Positions 8,390 through 17,028 of a stretch of DNA of 64,000 nucleotides are shown here, one piece after another. This DNA is from Acidimicrobiia bacterium (GTDB taxonomy: Bacteria > Actinomycetota > Acidimicrobiia > Acidimicrobiales > Bin134), in assembly GCA_022825005.1 (NCBI GenBank), contig JAJDYU010000044.1, forward strand, positions 1 to 64,000. The letters run 5' to 3'. Below the pieces are notes generated by a model. It was not told where the DNA came from. It saw only the letters and a list, made by a program, of their open reading frames with translations, and did not search any database. Every line of letters starts with the position of its first letter. The first letter of the stretch is position 1. A program made the translations under genes and the position numbers.

Positions 8390-9443
8390 TCCGGGGCCGG
8401 GCCTCGGCCAGCTCGGCGATGTAGGCCAGCTCCTCGTCGGTGTCGGCTCGGATGGTGAGACCGGTGGCCTTGGTGTCGCTCCAGCGGGCGAAGCGCTCTT
8501 TGATGCGCTGGCGGGAGCCGATCAGCGCACCGTCGTCGATGTACTCGTCGGGCACCGCGGCCACCGCCTCGTCGCGGCGCCCGGCCATGAACAGCTCTTG
8601 GATGCGCTCGGCGGCCTCGCCGAAACCCCGCCGCACCATGGCGTCGCGGTGGAAGTTGTACTCCCGGGTGCCATAGCCCCCCACCAGAAAGGCGAACTGG
8701 GGCTTGGCCTCGTCGATGGCGCCCTGCACGTCATTTGTGATCGACACCCGCGCCCCGGCCTGGATCTCGATGTCGCCCCAGGTGCGCCCGGCCCGGTCGA
8801 GGCCCTTCTGGATGGCCTCGGTGTAGAGGTGGGCGCTGCCCGGGGTGTAGCCCAGCGGCAGCCACCCGTCGGCCAGCTCGGCCATCAAAGCGGTGTTGGC
8901 CGGCCCGCCGGTGGCCAAGAACACCGGGATGTCGGGGTTCATGTGCAGGATCGACTTGAGCGGTTTGCCCACGCCCAGCGCGCCCTCGCCGGCAAAGGGC
9001 AAGCTGATCTGAGATCCGTCATGAGTCAGCGGCCCCTGGCGGGCGAACACCTTCTTGATGATGGACACGTAGTCGCGCAGCAGGGCGTTGGGCTTGCCCC
9101 ACGGCTGGCCGTACCACCCCTCCACGATCTGGGGGCCCGACAGGCCCAAACCGCAGATGGCCCGTCCCGGTCCGGCCAGCGCCTCCAGGGTGCCGAATTG
9201 CATAGCCGCGGTCACCGCCGGTCGGGCGGCCACTTGGCACACCGCGGTGCCGAGGCGGATGTGGCGGGTGTGGGCCGCGATCCAGGCCAGCGGGGTGATG
9301 GCGTCCACACCGTAGATCTCCGCCGACCACACCGAGTCGTACCCCAGTCGCTCGGCCATCTGCACCCTGGCCAGCTGCTCTTTGGCCAGCGAGGTATCCA
9401 GCTTGGCCTGGTTCCAAATGTCCACTCCGATACCCAGCTTCAT
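8382..9443 (-). CDS. LLM-class F420-dependent oxidoreductase
   Basis: Luciferase-like monooxygenase-fold TIM barrel of 353 residues using reduced deazaflavin F420 (family knowledge). It begins MKLGIGVDIWNQ and carries AERLGYDSVWSAEIYGVDAITPLAWIAA, TRHIRLGTAV and GLGLSGPQIVEGWYG, characteristic of the actinobacterial clade. It is one of three such enzymes in this window, and they are not close paralogues judging by their different core motifs. The ATG at 9441-9443 faces the aminotransferase start across 62 nt. The 3' end overlaps the P450 end by 8 nt, tail to tail. Substrate not predictable. Confidence 0.9.
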   Translation of the reverse strand: MKLGIGVDIWNQAKLDTSLAKEQLARVQMAERLGYDSVWSAEIYGVDAITPLAWIAAHTRHIRLGTAVCQVAARPAVTAAMQFGTLEALAGPGRAICGLGLSGPQIVEGWYGQPWGKPNALLRDYVSIIKKVFARQGPLTHDGSQISLPFAGEGALGVGKPLKSILHMNPDIPVFLATGGPANTALMAELADGWLPLGYTPGSAHLYTEAIQKGLDRAGRTWGDIEIQAGARVSITNDVQGAIDEAKPQFAFLVGGYGTREYNFHRDAMVRRGFGEAAERIQELFMAGRRDEAVAAVPDEYIDDGALIGSRQRIKERFARWSDTKATGLTIRADTDEELAYIAELAEARPRTT

Positions 9444-9505
9444 ATGCCCGCACTATCTCACTCCCAGTGGCCGGCAAGTGAATTGGCGGTGGGTAGAATT
9501 CCGCG

Positions 9506-10717
9506 GTGCCTACCAAGTTCTTGCATGGATTCGCTCCACCCGCGGCCGACGACTTCATCACCATCGTGCGGGCTGAGGGCTGCACGCTCTGGGACGACCA
9601 GGGAAAGCGGTATCTGGATGCCTTGGCCAGCCTGTGGTATTGCCAAGTTGGCCACGGCCGGGCCGAGATCATCGACGCGGTGGCCGACCAGATGCGGCTG
9701 CTGGACGCCTATCAGACGTTCGCCCCGTTCACGAACCAGCCGGCCGAAGAGCTGGCCTCGATGGTGGCCGAACGTTCGCCGCATCCCGATGGGCGGGTGT
9801 TCTTCTGCGGCTCGGGGTCGGAGGCGGTGGACACCGCGCTGAAGATCGCCCGGGCGGTACACCAGCTCCAGGGCGATGCCGACCGCCAAGTGATCATCCG
9901 GCGCACCGACGCCTACCACGGCACCAACTTCGGGGGAACCACGGCACAGGGCATCGCCGGCAATCGGGAGGGGTGGGGTGATTTGGTGCCCCACTTCATC
10001 GAGGTGCCCCGCGACGACATCGAGGCGGTGAGCACAACAATGGCCGCCAACGAGGGCCGGGTGGCCGCCGTCATCACCGAGCCGCTGCAAGGGGCGGGAG
10101 GCGTTTATCCCCCCTCCGACGGCTACTTGGAGGGACTGCGGCGGCTGTGCGATCAGCACGGCGCTCTGCTCATCCTCGACGAGGTGATATGCGGGTTCGG
10201 CCGCACAGGAGAGTGGTTCGGGGCCCAGTATTACGGGGTGACCCCCGATCTGATGACGTTCGCCAAAGGGGTCACCTCCGGTTACCAGCCGGTGGGCGGT
10301 GTCATTGCCAGCCGGGCGGTGTGCGATGTGCTGGAACAGCCCGGCTACACGCTGCGCACTGGATATACCTACGCCGGGCACCCCGCCTGTATGGCCGCTG
10401 GAGTGGCCAACCTGGCCTTGATGGAAAAAGAAGAGCTGGTGCAGCGGGTGCCGCACCTGGCTGAGAAGCTGACCGAGGGACTTGCCGCTCTTCAGGCCGA
10501 CGGGATCATCCAGAGCTACCGGGGCGCCGGAGCGGTATATGCCGCCGAGCTGGGCTACGACGCCGCGGCCGCCCGGATGAGGCTGCTGGAAGCCGGGGTC
10601 ATTCTGCGGCCGGTGGGCACCGGGCTGGCCATGTGCCCGCCCTTGGTGATCACCGACCACGAGATCGGCATCCTGTTCGACACTATGGCCGACGTGTTGG
10701 CCAACGGTCAGGACTAG
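9506..10717 (+). CDS. Class III PLP-dependent aminotransferase
   Basis: Omega-amino acid:pyruvate or related aminotransferase of 403 residues. PLP phosphate contact is CGSGSEAVD near 101-109, the ring-binding Asp225 is in LLILDEVICGFGRTGEW, and the Schiff-base Lys254 is in TFAKGVTSGYQPVGG. HGT after the aromatic stacking residue is at 138-140. The start is GTG at 9506 and no better start lies downstream. The enzyme family works on beta-alanine, GABA, taurine or amines; the donor/acceptor pair cannot be fixed here. It stands alone between a divergent F420 enzyme and a convergent SDR, with a weak 7-bp inverted repeat spanning the convergent ends. Confidence 0.92.
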   Translation: MPTKFLHGFAPPAADDFITIVRAEGCTLWDDQGKRYLDALASLWYCQVGHGRAEIIDAVADQMRLLDAYQTFAPFTNQPAEELASMVAERSPHPDGRVFFCGSGSEAVDTALKIARAVHQLQGDADRQVIIRRTDAYHGTNFGGTTAQGIAGNREGWGDLVPHFIEVPRDDIEAVSTTMAANEGRVAAVITEPLQGAGGVYPPSDGYLEGLRRLCDQHGALLILDEVICGFGRTGEWFGAQYYGVTPDLMTFAKGVTSGYQPVGGVIASRAVCDVLEQPGYTLRTGYTYAGHPACMAAGVANLALMEKEELVQRVPHLAEKLTEGLAALQADGIIQSYRGAGAVYAAELGYDAAAARMRLLEAGVILRPVGTGLAMCPPLVITDHEIGILFDTMADVLANGQD

Positions 10718-10733
10718 ACCGAAGGCAGATCGC

Positions 10734-11528
10734 TCAGCCGATCACCTGACCGGCGTCCACCCTGATCTCCTGGCCGGTTATACCCCGGCCCCGCTCCGAA
10801 GCCAGAAACAGCACGGCCTCAGCGATGTCTTCGGGGTCGACGTGGCGGTTGAGGGCCGCGGCCCGGGCCGCCCGGTCGGAGACCTGTTGGGCGGTCTTGC
10901 CGGTTTGCTCGGCGATGTTGCTCCACAGCCGGTTTAGATTGTCGCCGGTGATATAGCCCGGCGTGACGATGTTCACTCGGATGTTGTGGGGTCCCAGCTC
11001 GCGCGCCATCACCATTGATGCGGTGTGCATAGCCGACTTGGTGGAGGTGTAGATGGCCATCTTCTCGGGCACCGAGTGGGTGCTGAGCGTGCTGATCTGC
11101 ACGATCGAGCCTCCGCCGACGGCCTTCATGTGCTCGGCGGCGCGACGGCTCACCTCCAGGGTGCCGATCACGTTCAGCTCGAAGGAGTAGCGGTATTCGT
11201 CCCAGTCGATGTCGGCCACCGCAGCGCGGGCGCCGCCGGCGGTGGCCACGTTCACCACCGCGTCCACCCGGCCCAATTCGGCGGCCGCAGTGTCGGCTAA
11301 GGCCGCGGCCGACGCGAGGTCGGCAATGTCGGTGGGAATGGCCACCACCCGTCGTCCCGTGGCCGCGGCCACCTCGGCGGCCAGCGCCTCAAGCGGTTCA
11401 ACTCGGCGGGCGGCAAGAGCGATGTCGGCCCCGTCGGCGGCCATGGCCAGCGCACTGGCCCGACCCACTCCTGGCCCCGCACCGGTGATGATGGCCACTT
11501 TGCCCGCCATCGAGCGGGTCATGCTCAT
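10734..11528 (-). CDS. SDR family NAD(P)-dependent oxidoreductase
   Basis: Classical short-chain dehydrogenase of 264 residues. The cofactor glycine motif TGAGPGVG is near residues 16-23, NVATAGG replaces the usual NNAG strand, catalytic Ser is in QISTLSTHS and the YxxxK pair is in YTSTKSAMH. The C-terminus GITGQEIRVDAGQVIG is typical. Start ATG at 11526-11528. It lies 5 nt behind the stop of a second SDR and is the last gene of the minus-strand run ColD-like, ADH, SDR, SDR. Acts on an alcohol/ketone pair; substrate unknown. Confidence 0.92.
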   Translation of the reverse strand: MSMTRSMAGKVAIITGAGPGVGRASALAMAADGADIALAARRVEPLEALAAEVAAATGRRVVAIPTDIADLASAAALADTAAAELGRVDAVVNVATAGGARAAVADIDWDEYRYSFELNVIGTLEVSRRAAEHMKAVGGGSIVQISTLSTHSVPEKMAIYTSTKSAMHTASMVMARELGPHNIRVNIVTPGYITGDNLNRLWSNIAEQTGKTAQQVSDRAARAAALNRHVDPEDIAEAVLFLASERGRGITGQEIRVDAGQVIG

Positions 11529-11533
11529 CTCAT

Positions 11534-12331
11534 CTACTCAGTTTCTGGCATGTCGGGGACCCAGTTGGCGCCGTTGATGTGGCTGCCGCCGTCCACATAC
11601 AGCGTGTTGCCGGTGAGGTACTGGGCGTCCTCGGTCGACAAGAACAGGGCCACCGGGGCGATGTCGCCCTCGGGGTCGCCCATGCGGCCCATGGGGTTGG
11701 CCGCCTCGGCGTTGCGGATGAGATCGGGCATCATCTGCTCCACCCGGCGGGCCGACGCGGTCTTGGCCCCCGGGCAGATCACGTTTACCACGATGCCGTA
11801 GGGGGCCCACTCCCGGGCCGCGGTTCGGCTCAGGGTCCGCAACGCCTCCTTGGCGCAGTTGTACTCCAGGGTGCCCATGTGGGCATTCACCCCGTTCAGC
11901 GAGCACAGGTTCACGATCCGCCCGTACTGCTGGTTGCGCATGACCCGGAAGGCGGTCTGCATGGCCCACAGCGGGCCGTACAGGCCGACGTGCATGGCGT
12001 CGTTCATGAGCTGGTCGGTCTTGACCTCCACCCGGCACAGCTCCCCTCCGCCCCAGGCGTTGTTGATGAGCACGTCCAGGCGGCCCCACTGGTCGACCGC
12101 AGCGTCCACCATGGCCAGCACCTCGTCTTTGTCGGCCACGTCCACCCGCATCGGCCGGGCGTCGGCACCGAACTCGTCGCGCAGTTCGCTGGCCACTCGC
12201 CCAGCGGCCTCAGCATCGATGTCGGCAACCAGCAGCTTGGCCCCCTCAGCGGCGAAGCGTCGGCAAATCCCGTGGCCGATGCCGTCGCCTCCGCCGGTGA
12301 CCACCGCCACCCGGTCGTCCAATTGTCCCAT
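11534..12331 (-). CDS. SDR family NAD(P)-dependent oxidoreductase
   Basis: Short-chain dehydrogenase of 265 residues with VTGGGDGIGHGIC near residue 11, NNAWGGGEL in place of NNAG, NLCSLNG with catalytic Ser, and YNCAKEALR as the YxxxK motif. The C-terminal YLTGNTLYVDGGSHING is diagnostic. The sequence before the ATG on the minus strand (AAAGGAGCACGCCA) is a strong Shine-Dalgarno at good spacing. It follows the zinc alcohol dehydrogenase by 41 nt and precedes another SDR by 5 nt, suggesting the three work on one alcohol-to-ketone series. It is only distantly similar to its SDR neighbour. Confidence 0.92.
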   Translation of the reverse strand: MGQLDDRVAVVTGGGDGIGHGICRRFAAEGAKLLVADIDAEAAGRVASELRDEFGADARPMRVDVADKDEVLAMVDAAVDQWGRLDVLINNAWGGGELCRVEVKTDQLMNDAMHVGLYGPLWAMQTAFRVMRNQQYGRIVNLCSLNGVNAHMGTLEYNCAKEALRTLSRTAAREWAPYGIVVNVICPGAKTASARRVEQMMPDLIRNAEAANPMGRMGDPEGDIAPVALFLSTEDAQYLTGNTLYVDGGSHINGANWVPDMPETE

Positions 12332-12372
12332 TGGCGTGCTCCTTTTCGATATTGCCGCGGAGGATGGTTTGC

Positions 12373-13458
12373 TCAGAATGCGATGACCGAGCGCAGGGTT
12401 TCGCCCGCCTTCATGGCGGCGTAGCCGTCGTTCACCTCGGTGATATCGATGGTGGCCGACACCATCTCGTCCAGCTTCAGCCGCCCGTCCAGGTACAGGT
12501 CAATGAACTTGGGCATGTCGATCCGGAAGCGGTTGCTGCCCATCAGCGATCCCTGGAGCTTCTTCTCGCTCAAGATGATTTCCCCGCCGGGGATGGTCAC
12601 CTGGCTGGTCAAGGGCAGCATCCCGATCACGGTGGCGGTGCCGCCGATGCCAATCATGGCCCAGGCCTGCTCGGCAGTGGCGGTCAGGCCGATGGCCTCA
12701 AACGAGTAGTCGGCGCCGCCCCCGGTGATCTCGTGGACCGCGGCCACCGGATCGGTCTCCGAGGCGTTCACGGTGTGGGTGGCGCCCAGGGTGCGGGCCA
12801 TCTCCAGCTTGGAGGCCACCAGATCCACCGCGATGATCGGTGTGGCCCCCACGATGCGGGCGCCCTGCACCGCCGACAGCCCGATGCCGCCGCAGCCGAT
12901 CACCACCACACTGGAGCCGGCGGGCACCGCCGCGGTGCGCATGACCGCGCCGAGCCCTGTGGTGACCCCGCAGCCGATCAGCGCGGCCCGGTCGAGGGGC
13001 ATGTCGTCGCGGATCTTCACTACCGCCCGCTCGTGTACCAGCAGCTCCTCGGCGAACGACCCCAGCCCGGCGAAGGCGGTGCAGCCCCGGCCGTCGTCGA
13101 ATCGCAGCGATGGCTTGGGACGGCCCGAGCGCATGGTGTCGGCGTCGAGGCACATATAGGGCTTGCCCTGAAGGCAGGTGCGGCACGTCCCGCACCACAT
13201 CGACACGCAGGTGATGACGTGGTCGCCGGGCTTCACATAGGTGACGTCCTCGCCCACCGCGGCAACGACGCCAGCCGACTCGTGGCCCATCACCATCGAC
13301 TCCACCACCGGCCAGTGCCCGTCCATGAAGTGCAGGTCGGAGTGGCATAGTCCGGCGTGGGTGGTGTTGATGAGCACCTCATTGGGGTTCGGCTTGTCGA
13401 CGGTCAGGTTCTCGACGACAAGCTCGCCGGGACTGGAATGCAAAACGGCGCCGCGCAT
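12373..13458 (-). CDS. Zinc-dependent alcohol dehydrogenase (class III-like MDR)
   Basis: Medium-chain dehydrogenase of 361 residues. Catalytic zinc ligands are Cys38 (GLCHSD) and His59-Glu60 (MGHESAG). The structural zinc loop has Cys89, Cys92, Cys95 and Cys103 in the canonical spacing. The Rossmann motif is VVIGCGGIGLSAVQGA and the dinucleotide-binding Asp follows in IIAVDLVASKLE. This pattern matches actinobacterial NDMA-type or class III-like alcohol dehydrogenases; mycothiol or free alcohol substrates cannot be told apart here. A strong Shine-Dalgarno (AAGGAGAGCCCC) precedes the ATG. It lies 24 nt behind the ColD-like gene and ahead of two SDRs on the same strand. Confidence 0.93.
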   Translation of the reverse strand: MRGAVLHSSPGELVVENLTVDKPNPNEVLINTTHAGLCHSDLHFMDGHWPVVESMVMGHESAGVVAAVGEDVTYVKPGDHVITCVSMWCGTCRTCLQGKPYMCLDADTMRSGRPKPSLRFDDGRGCTAFAGLGSFAEELLVHERAVVKIRDDMPLDRAALIGCGVTTGLGAVMRTAAVPAGSSVVVIGCGGIGLSAVQGARIVGATPIIAVDLVASKLEMARTLGATHTVNASETDPVAAVHEITGGGADYSFEAIGLTATAEQAWAMIGIGGTATVIGMLPLTSQVTIPGGEIILSEKKLQGSLMGSNRFRIDMPKFIDLYLDGRLKLDEMVSATIDITEVNDGYAAMKAGETLRSVIAF

Positions 13459-13482
13459 GGGGCTCTCCTTGAGTGCTGGAAA

Positions 13483-14688
13483 TTAGGTAGTGGTCAGGAA
13501 TGTTTCTATCAGGCCGGTCACGTAGCCGATGTCTTCATCGTCGAGGGAGTGGTTCATGGGGAGGACTACGCCGCGCTCCATGATGGCGTCGGCATGGGGG
13601 AGCCCGGCTTTGGGTTGGCGGAAGTCCACTCCGGCCATGAACGGCTGGCGGGCGGCGTTGCCGGTCCACACTGTGCGGGTGTCAACGCCGTTGCCGTCGA
13701 GATGGGCCTGAAGGTCGGCCCGCACGAAGCCGGCGTCGGGGGCGATGGTGAGCGGGTAGCACAGCCAGGCAGTTTCCAGCCCCTCGGTCTGGCGGGGGAG
13801 TCGGAACCGGTCGGCGTGGGCGGAGAAGAACTCCGAATAGAGGTCGAAGCTGCGGGTGCGCCGGGCGAAGTTGGCCGGCACCTTGTCGAGCTGCTGGCGG
13901 CCGAAGGCGGCCCCGATCTCGGAGGGCTCGAAGTTCCAGGCCAGCTCGTCAAAGATGAACTGGTTGTCGTAGTGGATGCCGTCGAGGTCTTCCCAGAAGT
14001 TCCGGTCTTGGCGCTTCGAGCCGTAGAAGTGCAGCTCGGAGCGTCGCCCCCAACGGCGCAGCAGCAGACCCCGGTCCCGCAGGTCCTCGTCGTCGAGCAG
14101 CACCATCCCCCCGTTGCCTGCACAGGTGATGATGTGCGAGGAGGCGAAGCTGGTGACGGTCAGATCGCTGCGGGTGCCGGTGGGCGTGCCCCTCAGGGTT
14201 GGCCCCAGGGCATCGCAGCTGTCTTCGATGACGAACAGCCCGTGGTGGTCGGCGATGGCCCGGATGGCGTCCCAGTCGGGGGCGTTGCCGATGAGGTTGG
14301 GAGCCAATATGGCCCTGGTATCTGGGCCGATGAGGCCTTCGATGGAATCGACGTCGATCTGGTAGGTGTCGGGGTCCACGTCGGCGAACACCGGCACCAG
14401 CCCGGCTCGCACCAGCGGAGCCACATCGGTGGAGAAGGTCACCGCCGCGGTGATCACCTCGCTGCCCGGGGGCAGGTCGGCCAACTCCACCGCCAGATAC
14501 AGCGCGGAGGACCCCGAGTTGCACATGAGCCCCCGGTGCTTGCCGAACCGCTCGGCTACCTCCCATTCAAAGGCGGTGACATTGCGCCCCGGCCACAGCG
14601 CCCCCGCCCCTCCCCGCAACACCTCAACCACCGCTTCGATCTCGGCCTCGTCGTGCACGCTGGCCGCATAGAAGATCCGCTCACCCAT
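13483..14688 (-). CDS. DegT/DnrJ-fold PLP enzyme, ColD/RfbH-like (His replaces Lys)
   Basis: Aspartate-aminotransferase-fold protein of 401 residues of the sugar aminotransferase superfamily. CNSGSSALYLAVELADLPPG (56-75) and VIEDSCDALG with Asp156 hold PLP. Where aminotransferases have Lys (SFxxxK) this protein has SFASSHIITCAGNGG, with His185 at that position. The His is the hallmark of the deoxysugar 3-dehydratases ColD and RfbH/E1, which hold the cofactor as PMP and remove the C3 hydroxyl of a nucleotide 4-ketosugar. The Cys cluster that carries the iron-sulfur centre in E1 is not seen, so ColD-like chemistry is closer. No other nucleotide-sugar genes are adjacent; the downstream genes are an ADH and two SDRs. 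Many automated pipelines would call it an aminotransferase. Confidence 0.82.
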   Translation of the reverse strand: MGERIFYAASVHDEAEIEAVVEVLRGGAGALWPGRNVTAFEWEVAERFGKHRGLMCNSGSSALYLAVELADLPPGSEVITAAVTFSTDVAPLVRAGLVPVFADVDPDTYQIDVDSIEGLIGPDTRAILAPNLIGNAPDWDAIRAIADHHGLFVIEDSCDALGPTLRGTPTGTRSDLTVTSFASSHIITCAGNGGMVLLDDEDLRDRGLLLRRWGRRSELHFYGSKRQDRNFWEDLDGIHYDNQFIFDELAWNFEPSEIGAAFGRQQLDKVPANFARRTRSFDLYSEFFSAHADRFRLPRQTEGLETAWLCYPLTIAPDAGFVRADLQAHLDGNGVDTRTVWTGNAARQPFMAGVDFRQPKAGLPHADAIMERGVVLPMNHSLDDEDIGYVTGLIETFLTTT

Positions 14689-14773
14689 CAGCCCTCAGTC
14701 TGCCCCAGCCCTGCCAATGAGGCGCGATCAGCCGCTGGGTCAGAGCGAGCGGAGACTGAGCTTTTCGATGGTC

Positions 14774-15349
14774 TCAGGTGATGTGGCAAGGGTCGGAGTG
14801 GCCGCCGCTCATGGCCTCTAGGAAGCCGGAGGCCCGCTCTTGGCGGGGGTAGCGGTTGGCCAGCTCCCAGAAGGCGGGGCTGTGATTGGGCACAGACAGG
14901 TGGGCCAACTCGTGGACGATGACGGCGTCGAGTACCCAGGCGGGAACCCGGGCCAGGCGGGTGGAGATGCGGATGGTGCCCCGGGACGAGGTACACGAAG
15001 CCCAGCGGTCGTTCTGCTCGGCCCAGGTGACCGACTCCGGTTGGGGCAGGCCGTAGCGGGAGGCCAGCTTGACGGCTCGTTCGGCCAAATTCACCCCGCC
15101 AGCCTCTGCGGCCCGCTTGCGCTCGAGGCGGGCTACCAGGCTGGCCACCATCTCGGCCTCGGCGTCGGGAGTCATTCCTGCGGGAACCCGAACTTCGATG
15201 CAGTCGGGCTGAACCTTGGCCGCGGCGGTCTTGCGGCGCTTCGGACTGCGGATCACGCGGATCGGAAGCGGAGGCGGCGCTGCCGAAACGGCGTCGATAG
15301 CTGTGCCTATCGCCGCGTCGGCTGCCGTATCCACAAGGGCTGAACTCAC
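14774..15349 (-). CDS. YgjP-like zinc metallopeptidase (DUF45)
   Basis: Small gluzincin-like metallopeptidase. VIVHELAHLSVPNHSPAFW has the HExxH zinc motif and the downstream His typical of the YgjP/DUF45 group. The upstream LASRYGLPQPESVTWAEQND and RWASCTSSRGTIRIS segments are also diagnostic (the WGSC pattern is WASC here). The frame stays open to 15445, but I prefer GTG at 15347-15349 (191 residues), because the longer form would run into the Shine-Dalgarno of the divergent DUF1214 gene. It ends 85 nt before the ColD-like start. An inverted repeat CTCAGTCT/AGACTGAG (14694-14701 and 14753-14760) lies in that gap. Cellular role unknown. Confidence 0.85.
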   Translation of the reverse strand: MSSALVDTAADAAIGTAIDAVSAAPPPLPIRVIRSPKRRKTAAAKVQPDCIEVRVPAGMTPDAEAEMVASLVARLERKRAAEAGGVNLAERAVKLASRYGLPQPESVTWAEQNDRWASCTSSRGTIRISTRLARVPAWVLDAVIVHELAHLSVPNHSPAFWELANRYPRQERASGFLEAMSGGHSDPCHIT

Positions 15350-15449
15350 GGTTCGACCATACCGACGGGGGGTGACGGTTTGGTGGATGGTGGCGCGTTC
15401 AAGCCGCTGCGGTAACGTCCCGCGACAATCCAAAAAGGGGGACATCGTT

Positions 15450-16562
15450 ATGGCTGGTCAAACCAAGACCCAGGTCGCCTGGGCCGAAATGGTCGATGCC
15501 CTGGGGCAGGTGAGCGAGCGCTTTTGCGGCGAGGAGTGGGGAGTGTCCGGCGAGCAGGACATCGCCGACAGCCACCGCTTGGCGCTGCACATCCTCCAGT
15601 CGGCCCTGTTCTCCCACGCCGAGTTCGATCCCGAGCGCCCGGTGTGGCGCCGGATCGTGTCGCCCACCCGCAAGTTCACCGGTGACAACGCCGATGCGGT
15701 GTACTTCGAGGCCCCGGTGAGCGGGGATCTGGCCTATCGGGTCACCGGCAACTTGGCCGGGGCCGTCTACACGTCGTTCACGGTCGAATTGGGCTCATCC
15801 GAAGGCCGATACGCCACCGGCACCGGCGGGGTGCTCAACGACGACGACATCGACGTTGACGCCGACGGCAACTACGAGGTGTTCCTTGGCGGCGAGCCCC
15901 AGGACCGAAACTGGCTAGACCTGCCCCCCGATGCGGGCCGGATCACCACCCGGCACTATTTCGAGGTTCCCAAGCCCGCGGCGGCCGACGAGTCGCTCCA
16001 TATCCCCCTCACCATCGAGTGCCTGTCACCGGTGGGGCCGGCCACGTTTTGGAACGACGAGACCGTGGCCGCCGCCATCGGCCGGGTCAACAACCACGTG
16101 CTGGGCAAGACCCTCCAGCAGCCCATCCCCGGCACCTACCCCATGCCGACGTGGGTCAGCCGCGAGCCCAACGTTCTGCCCGATCCGCAGCCACCCGGCA
16201 CCATGGGCTTCGCGGCCTTCGACGCCTACTACACCTTGGGGCGCTATGTGCTCGGCCCCGACGAGGCCCTAGTGATGACCGGGCGGTGGCCGGAGTGCAA
16301 ATTCGGCAATGTGTGCCTGTGGAATGCTGCGGGGCAGACCTACGACTACGGCAACCGCATCACCAGCCGCAATCGGGCCAACACCACCCTGGAGGCCGAC
16401 GGCACCTTCAAGATGGTCATCGCCCACGAAGATCCCGGCGTGTACAACTGGCTGGACACCGAGGGCCGCCCCACCGGCAGCATCTTCTGGCGGTTCTTCC
16501 TGCCCACCGGCCCGGTGGAGCGCATCGAGCCCGAACTGATCAAGCTGTCCGAACTGCGCTAG
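15450..16562 (+). CDS. DUF1214 domain-containing protein
   Basis: Protein of 370 residues with a C-terminal DUF1214 domain: NVCLWNAAGQTYDYGNRI, FKMVIAHEDPGVYNWLDTEG and SIFWRFFLPTGPVERIEPEL are the recognisable blocks. The N-terminal half (AVYFEAPVSGDLAYRVTGN and following) fits beta-rich DUF1254/1214-type proteins. No signal peptide is visible, so it is probably cytosolic, and no enzymatic residue set can be named. The ATG at 15450 follows AAAAAGGGGGA, a clear Shine-Dalgarno, which decides the start over upstream alternatives. It is divergent from the YgjP-like gene and 79 nt ahead of a small membrane protein. Confidence 0.85.
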   Translation: MAGQTKTQVAWAEMVDALGQVSERFCGEEWGVSGEQDIADSHRLALHILQSALFSHAEFDPERPVWRRIVSPTRKFTGDNADAVYFEAPVSGDLAYRVTGNLAGAVYTSFTVELGSSEGRYATGTGGVLNDDDIDVDADGNYEVFLGGEPQDRNWLDLPPDAGRITTRHYFEVPKPAAADESLHIPLTIECLSPVGPATFWNDETVAAAIGRVNNHVLGKTLQQPIPGTYPMPTWVSREPNVLPDPQPPGTMGFAAFDAYYTLGRYVLGPDEALVMTGRWPECKFGNVCLWNAAGQTYDYGNRITSRNRANTTLEADGTFKMVIAHEDPGVYNWLDTEGRPTGSIFWRFFLPTGPVERIEPELIKLSELR

Positions 16563-16641
16563 GCCTCGCCGATCGCCATGTGCGCAGCCCCCTCGGCCGG
16601 GGGTGCGCGGAATCAGCCGGCCCACGGGCGAGAATGTCGGG

Positions 16642-16977
16642 ATGCAATCGCAGGGCCAGACGCCCGATCTGCCCGACGGAGTGGACTGCGTCGACCCTGA
16701 TCTGCTGGCCGACCTGCGGAACGGCGTGATCGACAAACTCCCCGAGAGCGCCCTCGACTGCTTGCCGCCCAATGTGCGCGACGACATCCCTCCTGAATTG
16801 ATTGATTTCGCCACGGCCAACCCCGAATTGGCGCTGGCGGCAGTGGTCGTGGCCGTGGTGGCCACGCTGGTGTTTCTGTACAAGCTGGCCAAGCGAGCCT
16901 TCGTCGTCGCCCTGGTCTTCGGCGCAGTGGCGGGGGCGGCCTGGTGGTGGTGGCTGACGGAGCCCAATATCTTTTGA
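16642..16977 (+). CDS. Small membrane protein, unknown function
   Basis: Protein of 111 residues, not recognised. The N-terminal two thirds is acidic (LPDGVDCVDPDLLADL, LPPNVRDDIPPELIDF) with two Cys. The C-terminal third holds hydrophobic segments LALAAVVVAVVATLVFLY and VVALVFGAVAGAAWWWW with a short KLAKRA turn between them, so it is probably a hairpin in the membrane with a soluble N-terminal part. ATG at 16642 is preferred; the frame is open back to 16603. It sits 51 nt before the CitE-like gene on the same strand. Codon use and third-position GC look like a real gene. Confidence 0.65.
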   Translation: MQSQGQTPDLPDGVDCVDPDLLADLRNGVIDKLPESALDCLPPNVRDDIPPELIDFATANPELALAAVVVAVVATLVFLYKLAKRAFVVALVFGAVAGAAWWWWLTEPNIF

Positions 16978-17028
16978 CCATGGTCGAACAGCCGCCTCGG
17001 ACAATTCCTGCCACCCACCGGGGCGGGC

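Noticed and set aside
10706-10751. Terminator between the class III aminotransferase and the SDR
   Set aside because: GGTCAGG and CCTGACC are 32 nt apart and only 7 bp long; too weak to list as a feature.
13357-14781. A 474-residue plus-strand frame antisense to the ColD-like gene
   Set aside because: Glycine/valine/histidine-rich with no motif; the minus-strand gene is well supported.
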